In this document: positions 9,288-16,970 of the stretch, one piece after another
How positions within the stretch are numbered: position 1 is the stretch's first letter
Layout of the letters: each line of letters begins with the position of its first letter
Assembly: GCA_016718345.1 (NCBI GenBank)
Contig: JADKDN010000026.1
Location: 1-49,390, forward strand
Source: Flavobacterium sp.
GTDB lineage: Bacteria > Bacteroidota > Bacteroidia > Flavobacteriales > Flavobacteriaceae
Length of the DNA stretch: 49,390 nucleotides
Reading direction: 5' to 3'
Made by a program: the position numbers and the translations under genes
Notes under the pieces: generated by a model
Told to the model about the DNA's origin: nothing
What the model saw: the letters and a program-made list of their open reading frames with translations, nothing else
Databases searched by the model: none

Positions 9288-11989
9288 TTAAAATCTATTA
9301 TTACGTTTTTCCCATTTTATGTCACTTAGTACTCCTGATTTTATTCCAATAAAGAAACTCCAATAAGCATTTGTTCCAAATGGTGTCCAGTTAAAATCCA
9401 TTCTCCAACTCATTAAATCTCTTTCAAATCGGAATTGTGTAAAAGTAACTCCTTTTTGAACAAAATCGTACCCTGTAGATACACCCACCTTCCATTTAGG
9501 TGTCAAACCAGTATTCATAGAAACCATTAAGGAATTGCCTGTAATTTTATTTTCTCTGCTAGCATTGGTGTAGGTCAATTGATAACCAAAAGTTAAATCC
9601 CAAGGTATATCAGCGTTGTAAAATCCTTTGAAGCTGTCTTCTTCCTCATCATCGGTTCCAAATTGACTTTCTCTTCTGTCACTAAAATCAGTATTAGATC
9701 CAAACAAATCATCGTCACGACCACCATTCCGTTGGCCTTGCTTATTTACTTTTTTCTTGTCATCTCCATCGGTACTAGAAAGGGAATAGTTTAAAGTCAT
9801 GTTGGCACTTGTCATTCTAAAAAGGCTTCCTCCATTATCAATATTAAATGTGTTGATAACTTTTCCTGCATTATTTAGCGCATAAGGATTCAGTGTCATA
9901 CCAAAATTGACATTCATCTTATTTTTAAATAATTGTGTTCCGCCACTTACTCTAAGTGGAGACCATCTCAATGAGTCGGATGCGATATCATAACTAGTTG
10001 AGAAATTTAAATTATTCAAAAGCATGATTTTTTTGGTTCTGTTTTTGTCGAATCTTTATCTGTTACTTTGGCTTCAAAAGTATTGCTTAAACTAAATCCA
10101 ACGTTATTTGAGTTGCTTCTACCAGGTGAACCAAAGATTCCTCCTTCAAATCGAGTGTATTCTTTAACCATAGTTCCGGAACCGTCAGCAGCGTAAGTGT
10201 CATAATATTTTGAAAAACTTGGAGTTTGACTGTAAGAAACAGAAGGACGCATCACATGGCGAATAGATTGTATTTTATTTTTCTCTCCCAAATTAAATGT
10301 TCCATAAATTGTTGTCCCAAGACTTGATGAAAACGAATAAGTTCTAAATGCATCAAAGCCCTTTACTATGGTATTTACGTCTTTATTTACAAGAGGGTCA
10401 AAAGATTTTTTAATAGTTTGTAGGTACCAAACCTCTTCATAATTTAAGGAGGTAGTAGCGCTAAAGTACTTAAAAACTTTAAAATTAGTACTTAAAGGAA
10501 TACTGTGTTGCAATCCTACTTTTGCATCATCAAACATTTGAGGTTTAAAGAATAATGAATCAGTTGTAGCTATTCTATTTTCTCCTCTCAAATTATATTG
10601 GAGGTTGATATTTTTAAAGAAGCCTTTCTTAATTCCGTCTTTTGGAGCAAATGGAAAAACACGGTCAACGCTCATTTGTAGCGTTGGTAAAGTCATGTCT
10701 ATTTTCTCAGTTTGTGTGTTTTGAGAATGAGTTGCAGTCAATGATAAATTGACTTGTGGAACAGAATTAAAAGTCTTAGAATAAGAAATAGAAGAACTTA
10801 ATGTATTATTTAAACTAGAACCTGCATTAATTTGATTAACAGAACGTTGAAAATATTTGCTACTTCCCATATTTACGGATGCAGAAAATCGAGAATTCGG
10901 ATTGGATTTAGAATCTTGCGAATGCGACCATTGAATATTGTAAATATTGGTTTTAGAATAATCAGGAAAACCTCTTTCGCTTTCTATTAGATTTTCAAAA
11001 CGCACATTAACGTTACCTCTAAATTTATATCTTTTAGCATAATTACTTTCAAATCGTAGCGCATAACTTCCGTTAGTGTAATAATCCCCAAGTGTTGCCA
11101 AATCAAAATACTTGCTCAGCGCAAAGTAATATCCACCATTTTGCAAAGAATATCCTCTTGTTCGAGTATCGTTAAAAGTAGGAATGATTACGCCTGACTG
11201 ACTTTCTTCTGTCATTGGAAAAAAAGCAAACGGAAGCGCTAGAGGTGTGGGTACATCAGCAATAACCATATTGGTTAGACCTGTAACCACCTTTTTTCCT
11301 GGCACGTATTTTACTTTACTGGTCTTGAAATAATATTCTGGGTCATCAACATCTTTTGAAGTAGTAAATCGGGCTCCTTTTAGGAAATAAACAGAATCAT
11401 TTACTCGTTTTGAAATTTCAGCCTTTATTTTGATATCCCCTTGGTCAGTTCTAGAATTCCAAATTAAAGCTTTCTTAGTTTTATAATTAAAACGAATGGA
11501 ATCCGGTTCAACAATGTTAGATCCTTGTTTAAAATTAGGGAATTGTGTGTAGACACCTGCGGAATCTTTTATTCTACCTGCATAAACTTCATTTTTTTCA
11601 TAATCAAAAACAATAATTCCCGATTTCAATTCAATATCCTGATAATACAATTCTGCTTTATCATAAAGCGTAATTAGCTTTTTCTTTTGATCAATTTTAG
11701 CATATTTTTCAGCCTTGTATTTTATTTTACTTTCTAGGATTTGTTTTTTAGGTAGTATACTATCCGTTTTTATGGTATCAGCAATTGTAGCTCCGTCTTT
11801 AGTAACTAATTCAGCATCTGTCTGTTTCTTGATAGGTATAGAAGTGGTTTTGGTTCCTAATTCCTGCGAATAAATTTTGACATATCCTATTGTTAGGAAA
11901 AATGCTAATAAAACGATATTAAATAAGTTTGTCCGCAAAGGTTTAAATGCTATTTTTGTAAAAATATGGCTTAATTTTTGACGAGCCAA
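9288..11989 (-). CDS. lptD: LptD/OstA-like LPS-assembly outer membrane protein (one frameshift)
   Basis: Outer-membrane beta-barrel that inserts lipopolysaccharide into the outer leaflet; Bacteroidota have a diverged, large LptD of about 900 aa. The N-terminal third after the signal peptide is the OstA-like periplasmic jellyroll (KAELYYQDIELKSGIIVFDY, then TRTDQGDIK-type strands). The rest is alternating-strand barrel, including GEKNKIQSIRHVMRPSVSYS. The frame breaks at a T7 run near 10024-10031 and resumes for the last 240 codons. The open frame reaches a TTG at 12013, but that codon lies inside the likely promoter box, so I choose the TTG at 11989. This gives LARQKLSHIF, a hydrophobic segment, and cleavage near IYSQ. 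It is divergent from the amidase gene. Confidence 0.85.
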
Positions 11990-12010
11990 ACTTACATATT
12001 TATTTTTCGT

Positions 12011-12018
12011 CAAAAGTA
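12011..12018 (-). promoter_or_regulatory. Bacteroidota -7 box (TACTTTTG) for lptD
   Basis: On the minus strand this octamer fits the Bacteroidota -7 consensus TAnnTTTG. No clear -33 TTG partner is seen. Its position would place the transcript start a few bases downstream, leaving a short leader before TTG 11989 and excluding TTG 12013 as the start. Confidence 0.4.
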
Positions 12019-12075
12019 ACTATTTAAAAAAATTTAAAATATACCATTTTTAATAAAATTAACTTTTAAAGTAGG

Positions 12076-13248
12076 ATGAATACAGCGCTAAAAATTAAAT
12101 TAACTATAACTTTTCTTTTCTTTTCAATTGCATTTCATTCATACGCTCAGTCAAGTTCAAAATTTAAAGTAGCACTAGATGCAGGTCATGGAGCCCATGA
12201 TTTTGGGGCAGTATATAACGGTCATATTGAAAAAAATATTTCACTTGCTATTGTTTTAAAAGTGGGAAAAATTCTTGAGGCAAATCCAAATATTGATGTA
12301 ATTTACACTAGAAAGACAGACGTTTTTATTGAATTAGTTGAACGTTCAAACATTGCTAATAGAGCCGATGCTAATATATTTGTTTCTATTCATTGCAATG
12401 CAAATAAAAATGCTGCTGCTGATGGTACCGAAACCTATGTAATGGGTTTGAATAAAAACGCATCCAACCTTGCAGTAGCAAAAAGTGAGAATGCCGTTAT
12501 AACATTGGAGAAAGACTACAAGCAAAAATACGAAGGTTTTGATCCCAATAACCCGAGTTCAATGATAGGAATGACTCTAATGCAAGAAGAATATTTAGAA
12601 AATAGTATTTCTTTAGCTAGTAAAATTCAAGATCAATTCACATCTGGATTGAATAGAAAAAGTAGAGGCGTGAAGCAAGCACCATTTATGGTTTTGCACA
12701 AAGCCTATATGCCAAGAGTTTTAATAGAAACAGGGTTTATATCCAATCCAAAAGACGGTGCTTTGTTAGATTCCGAAGAAGGACAGATGCAAGTGGCCGA
12801 AGCTATAGCTGATGCAATAATTAGTTATAAAAAAGAATATTTTGGAACAGGTAATAATGAACCAATAGACAAACCATCCAAACGAGTAGTAGAAAAACCC
12901 ACTAAAGACTCTTCAACATTTACCAAGCAAAATAAAATAATTGAGCCACCAGTTGTTAAAACGCCTGAGATTAAAAAAGAAAGTACAGGTATCATTTTTA
13001 AAGTTCAAATTGCTGCTGTAGGAAAGAAGATTGAGTTAATACCTAGCAATTTCAAAGGACTTAAAAATGTTGATGTAAATACCGATAATGGTACTTTTTA
13101 TAAATATACTTATGGAGAGACTTCTGATTATGCAACTGCAAAACGAAATCTTGAGGAAGCTAAGTCCAAAGGATTTGATTCGGCTTACTTAATTGCTTTT
13201 AAAGACGGAAAAAAAATAAGTATCCAAGAAGCATTAAATAAACTTTAG
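12076..13248 (+). CDS. N-acetylmuramoyl-L-alanine amidase (Amidase_3) with C-terminal SPOR-like domain
   Basis: Periplasmic zinc amidase that cuts the MurNAc-L-Ala bond of peptidoglycan. Residues 1-25 form a signal peptide ending SYAQ. The catalytic domain (about 30-260) shows the zinc ligands in VALDAGHGAHDFG, the Glu in GHIEKN, and the His in VSIHCNAN, plus the catalytic Glu in VLIETGFISN. A Pro/Lys-rich linker follows, then a C-terminal 80-residue module starting IFKVQIAAV that looks like a SPOR/peptidoglycan-binding fold. The family acts in daughter-cell separation or wall remodelling. It is divergent from lptD and 42 bp upstream of the MCE gene. The frame is intact at 390 aa. Confidence 0.92.
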   Translation: MNTALKIKLTITFLFFSIAFHSYAQSSSKFKVALDAGHGAHDFGAVYNGHIEKNISLAIVLKVGKILEANPNIDVIYTRKTDVFIELVERSNIANRADANIFVSIHCNANKNAAADGTETYVMGLNKNASNLAVAKSENAVITLEKDYKQKYEGFDPNNPSSMIGMTLMQEEYLENSISLASKIQDQFTSGLNRKSRGVKQAPFMVLHKAYMPRVLIETGFISNPKDGALLDSEEGQMQVAEAIADAIISYKKEYFGTGNNEPIDKPSKRVVEKPTKDSSTFTKQNKIIEPPVVKTPEIKKESTGIIFKVQIAAVGKKIELIPSNFKGLKNVDVNTDNGTFYKYTYGETSDYATAKRNLEEAKSKGFDSAYLIAFKDGKKISIQEALNKL

Positions 13249-13290
13249 TTCAAATAAATTAGTCTAATTTTGTTTTAAATCATAAAAATT

Positions 13291-14258
13291 TTGAAAATAA
13301 CACGAGAAATAAAAACCGCCATATTAGTTATAGCCTCCATTTTATTATTCATTTGGGGATATAGTTTCCTTAAAGGAAGAGATTTGTTTACGAGCTACAA
13401 AACCTTTTATGTAGAATATAATAATGTCGAAGGATTAGCGTCATCAGCACCTGTAACCATCAACGGATTGGTTGTAGGGAAAGTAAGTAGCATTCAACTT
13501 CAAAATGGCACAGGGAAATTGGTTGTTGAACTTCAAATCAAAACGATTTTCCTATTTCAAAAACCAGCATTGTTAATATATATGAGCCAGGATTAATAGG
13601 AGGAAAGCAAATACAAATCATACCTAATTTAAATGATAAATCTTTAGCCGAATCAGGTTCTTTTCTACAAGGTGGTGTTAAGGCAGGATTGACAGATCTT
13701 GTTGCTGAAAAGTTAACTCCTCTACAAGAAAAAGTAGAGAAAATGACAGTAAGCATGGATTCTCTTTTAACCAATATGAATAAAGTACTCGATGCTAAAA
13801 CAAGAGAGAATTTAAAAAGTAGTATTGCTAATTTGAATGAAACTTTAGCTGGTTTTTCTGTTGCAACTAAAAATGTGAATTCAATTTTAGATGACAACAA
13901 ACAAAAAATAGGAGGAATTGTTACAAATTTCAATAAAGTGTCTAGTGATTTTTCTAAAATTTCGGATTCATTGTCTAAAGCAAATATTGCAAAAACCATG
14001 AAAACACTAGAGAGTACGTTGGCAAAAGTAAACGGAATTATGGCAGATGTTCAGTCTGGAAAAGGAACATTTGGAAAATTGATGAAAGATGATGAGCTAT
14101 ATGTCAACTTCAGCAAAACTTCAAAAGAATTAGAGTTGTTACTTCAAGATGTGAGACTAAATCCAACACGATATGTAAATGTTTCACTTTTTGGTAAGAA
14201 AAACAAACCTTATGTTTCACCAGTCAAGGATAGTATAACAAAGGCTAAAACACATTAA
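13291..14258 (+). CDS. MlaD/MCE family lipid-binding protein (one frameshift, TTG start)
   Basis: Single-pass inner-membrane protein with a periplasmic MCE domain, the lipid-binding subunit type of Mla-like phospholipid transporters. It starts with TTG (L/M-KITREIKTAILVI), has a membrane helix at residues 8-25, then the MCE domain with the conserved VEGLASSAPVTINGLVVGKV. The frame slips near 13540-13548. Restoring one base continues as DFPISKTSIVNIYEPGLIGG, followed by a long Ser/Asn/Lys-rich alpha-helical tail. The total is about 322 aa. No MlaE or MlaF partner lies beside it, so these must be encoded elsewhere if they exist. The tail ends 2 bp before the next gene, suggesting co-transcription. 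Confidence 0.88.
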
Positions 14259-14260
14259 AA

Positions 14261-15586
14261 ATGGATTATTTACCAAATATTTTATTTGCAATTATTCTCG
14301 GTTTGGGTATTGGTTTTTTTACTATCAATGTAAAAAAAATAATACGCAACATTAAGTTAGGTCGGGATATTAACCGCTCAGATAATGCAAAACAGCGATG
14401 GTCAAATATGGCTATGATTGCCTTAGGTCAGTCAAAAATGGTCAAAAGACCCATTGCGGGAATATTACATTTTTTTGTATATGTTGGTTTTGTAATTATA
14501 AATATTGAAGTTTTAGAGATTATTATTGATGGTCTTTTTGGTACACATCGAATATTTTCTTTTTTAGGAACTTTGTATGACGTTCTAATCGGGTCATTTG
14601 AAATTCTAGCAGTTTTAGTTTTAGTTGCTGTTGTTTTATTTCTAATAAGAAGAAACATAATAAAGCTTCATCGATTCGTTAGTTCTGATTTAAAAGGATG
14701 GCCCAAAAGTGATGCAAATTACATTCTCTATTTTGAAATTGTTTTGATGTCCCTGTTTCTGTTGATGAATGCAGCAGATTATCATTTACAATTGTTAGAT
14801 TTTGGACATTATGAACGTGCTGGGGCATTTCCAATTTCACAATTTATTGAACCACTATTCAACGGAGTTGGAGAATCGACAGTAATGATGATGGAAAGAT
14901 TGTTCTGGTGGATACACATTACTGGGATTTTAATTTTCCTGAATTATTTATATTTTTCAAAACACTTACATATTTTATTAGCATTCCCAAATACGTATTA
15001 TGCCGATTTAAATTCAAAAGGAAGATTTGATAATTTGGCATCTGTTACAAAAGAAGTAAAATTGATGATGGATCCCAACGCCGATCCATTTGCCACAGCT
15101 CCAGTCGATGAAAGTGCTGTTCCATCAAAGTTTGGGGCGAGCGATGTTCACGATTTAAATTGGGTGCAATTGCTGAATGCTTATACCTGTACCGAATGTG
15201 GTAGATGTACTTCCTCATGCCCTGCAAATCTTACGGGTAAAAAGTTGTCCCCACGAAAAATCATGATGGATACAAGAGATCGTCTGGAAGAGGTCGGTAA
15301 AAATATCGATTCCAATAAAGGAGTTTTTGTACCTGATACTAAATCACTATTGAACGATTATATCACTCCTGAAGAACTTTGGGCGTGTACATCATGCAAT
15401 GCTTGTGTTGAAGAATGTCCAGTAAATATTAGTCCATTATCAATTATTATGGACATGCGACGGTATTTAGTTATGGAACAAAGTGCGGCACCCATGTCAT
15501 TGAATGCGATGATGACCAATATAGAAAACAATGGTGCTCCATGGCAATACAATCAGCAAGATCGATTGAATTGGGAGAACGAGTAA
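14261..15586 (+). CDS. Membrane Fe-S oxidoreductase: cytochrome-b-like domain fused to 2x[4Fe-4S] ferredoxin domain
   Basis: A 441-aa integral membrane electron carrier. Hydrophobic helices lie near residues 4-24, 65-90, 105-130, 165-185 and 215-240, with histidines spaced as in the heme-b subunits of the NarI/DsrM/HdrE type (for example WWIHITG and SKHLHILLAFP). The soluble C-terminal half carries two full cluster motifs, CTECGRCTSSCP near 309 and CTSCNACVEECP near 376. This is the layout of HdrE-HdrD-like or DsrM-K-like quinone-linked modules. The CCG-domain partner is the next gene. It probably passes electrons between menaquinol and a thiol/disulfide or organic substrate; the substrate is unknown. 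The frame is intact. Confidence 0.85.
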   Translation: MDYLPNILFAIILGLGIGFFTINVKKIIRNIKLGRDINRSDNAKQRWSNMAMIALGQSKMVKRPIAGILHFFVYVGFVIINIEVLEIIIDGLFGTHRIFSFLGTLYDVLIGSFEILAVLVLVAVVLFLIRRNIIKLHRFVSSDLKGWPKSDANYILYFEIVLMSLFLLMNAADYHLQLLDFGHYERAGAFPISQFIEPLFNGVGESTVMMMERLFWWIHITGILIFLNYLYFSKHLHILLAFPNTYYADLNSKGRFDNLASVTKEVKLMMDPNADPFATAPVDESAVPSKFGASDVHDLNWVQLLNAYTCTECGRCTSSCPANLTGKKLSPRKIMMDTRDRLEEVGKNIDSNKGVFVPDTKSLLNDYITPEELWACTSCNACVEECPVNISPLSIIMDMRRYLVMEQSAAPMSLNAMMTNIENNGAPWQYNQQDRLNWENE

Positions 15587-15629
15587 AATTTAAATTTCAG
15601 TTTTTGAAACTTTAAACTTGAAAAAAATT

Positions 15630-16421
15630 ATGTCAGAAGTATTGAATGTGCCTACAATGGCAGAAATGATGGCAGAAGGAAAGCAACCTGAGGTTCTATT
15701 TTGGGTAGGATGCGCAGGAAGTTTTGATGATAGAGCTAAAAAAATAACGAAGGCTTTTGTTCGAATTCTAAATCGAGCGAATGTTTCCTTTGCGGTGCTT
15801 GGTACTGAAGAAAGTTGCACCGGAGACCCAGCAAAAAGAGCAGGAAATGAATTTTTGTTTCAAATGCAAGCCATGATGAATATAGAAGTCTTGAATGCCT
15901 ATGAAGCCAAGAAGATTGTTACTGCTTGCCCACATTGTTTTAATACTTTAAAGAATGAATATCCAGAATTAGGAGGAACCTATGAAGTGATTCATCATAC
16001 TGAATTTTTAAAATCATTGTTAGCCTCAGGTCGATTAACTATTGAAGGCGGTCAATTCAAAGGGAAAAGAATTACGTTTCACGATCCGTGTTATTTAGGC
16101 AGAGCCAATGCTATTTATGAAGCTCCAAGAGAATTAATTCAGAAATTAGATTCTGAATTAGTAGAAATGAAACGCTCACGAGCCAATGGTTTATGTTGTG
16201 GAGCAGGTGGTGCCCAAATGTTCAAAGATGCTGAGTCTGGGAATAAAGAGATTAATATTCAAAGAACAGAAGACGCACTTGAAACACAACCTGATATTAT
16301 TGCTGCCGGCTGTCCGTTTTGTAATACGATGATGACCGATGGTATAAAAAATAAAGAAAAAGAAGGCGAAATCAAAGTGATGGACATCGCCGAATTAATT
16401 GCCAATGCTCAAGATTTGTAA
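15630..16421 (+). CDS. CCG-domain (Fe-S) binding protein, HdrB/HdrD/GlcF-like subunit
   Basis: A 263-aa cytoplasmic partner of the preceding membrane Fe-S protein. It contains two cysteine-rich CCG-type motifs. The first is spread over VGCAGSF, ESCTGDPAKRAG and TACPHCFN, where the middle pair is SC instead of CC. The second is canonical: HDPCYLGRAN, LCCGAGGAQMF near residue 189, and AGCPFCNTM. In heterodisulfide reductase such motifs bind the non-cubane catalytic cluster; in GlcF/LutA they serve lactate or glycolate oxidation. No flavin oxidase is encoded nearby. An upstream TTG at 15618 is in frame, but the ATG at 15630 gives the usual MSEVLNVPTMAEM start. The degenerate first motif suggests only one site may hold the catalytic cluster. 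Confidence 0.85.
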   Translation: MSEVLNVPTMAEMMAEGKQPEVLFWVGCAGSFDDRAKKITKAFVRILNRANVSFAVLGTEESCTGDPAKRAGNEFLFQMQAMMNIEVLNAYEAKKIVTACPHCFNTLKNEYPELGGTYEVIHHTEFLKSLLASGRLTIEGGQFKGKRITFHDPCYLGRANAIYEAPRELIQKLDSELVEMKRSRANGLCCGAGGAQMFKDAESGNKEINIQRTEDALETQPDIIAAGCPFCNTMMTDGIKNKEKEGEIKVMDIAELIANAQDL

Positions 16422-16473
16422 ATAGATTGTAAAATCTAAATTCACAAATCCAGAATCAAAAATCTAAAATCCC

Positions 16474-16956
16474 ATGTTTGTACCTTTTGAAAGTTTGCCA
16501 CTAGAATCCAAAATTTGGATATACCAGTCGAATAGAAAATTCTCAGATCAAGAGTGTGCTGAGATTGAAACTGATTTGCAAGCTTTTTTACAAAACTGGT
16601 CGGCACATGGAACTGCTCTTGAAGCTTCCTATCAATTAAAATACAATCGTTTTATAATTATCGCAGTAAATCAAGAAGTTCAAAATGCTACGGGTTGTTC
16701 TATTGATGCTTCAGTTCAGTTTATTCAAAATTTAGAAAAAAAATATGATGTTGATTTGCTAGATAAAATGAATGTTACGTTCAAACTTGGAGAACATATA
16801 GCTCACAAATCCCTTCTTGATTTCAAAAAAATGGCCAAAGACAAAGCCGTTACTGAAAAAACTATTGTGTTCAACAATCTAGTAAATACAATAGAAGATT
16901 GGAACACAAACTGGGAAGTGCCTGCAGGAGAAAGCTGGCACAGTCGTTTCTTTTAA
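16474..16956 (+). CDS. Conserved Flavobacteriia protein of unknown function
   Basis: A 160-aa soluble protein starting MFVPFESLPLESKIWIYQS. Homologues in flavobacteria are, from memory, often labelled ABC transporter ATPase, but this sequence has no Walker A, Walker B or LSGGQ signature, so that label is not supported. Visible features are a charged N-terminal half, a single internal cysteine (GCSID) and a Trp-rich C-terminus (EDWNTNWEVPAGESWHSRFF). It lacks a signal peptide or membrane segment. It follows the Fe-S pair by 52 bp and precedes the GH3 lipoprotein by 14 bp, so it is probably in one operon. Function unknown. Confidence 0.8.
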   Translation: MFVPFESLPLESKIWIYQSNRKFSDQECAEIETDLQAFLQNWSAHGTALEASYQLKYNRFIIIAVNQEVQNATGCSIDASVQFIQNLEKKYDVDLLDKMNVTFKLGEHIAHKSLLDFKKMAKDKAVTEKTIVFNNLVNTIEDWNTNWEVPAGESWHSRFF

Positions 16957-16970
16957 CCAAAAATACCTGA

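Noticed and set aside
10016..10031. Programmed ribosomal frameshift in lptD
   Set aside because: No stimulatory hairpin is visible and no such mechanism is known for LptD; a homopolymer miscall explains it.
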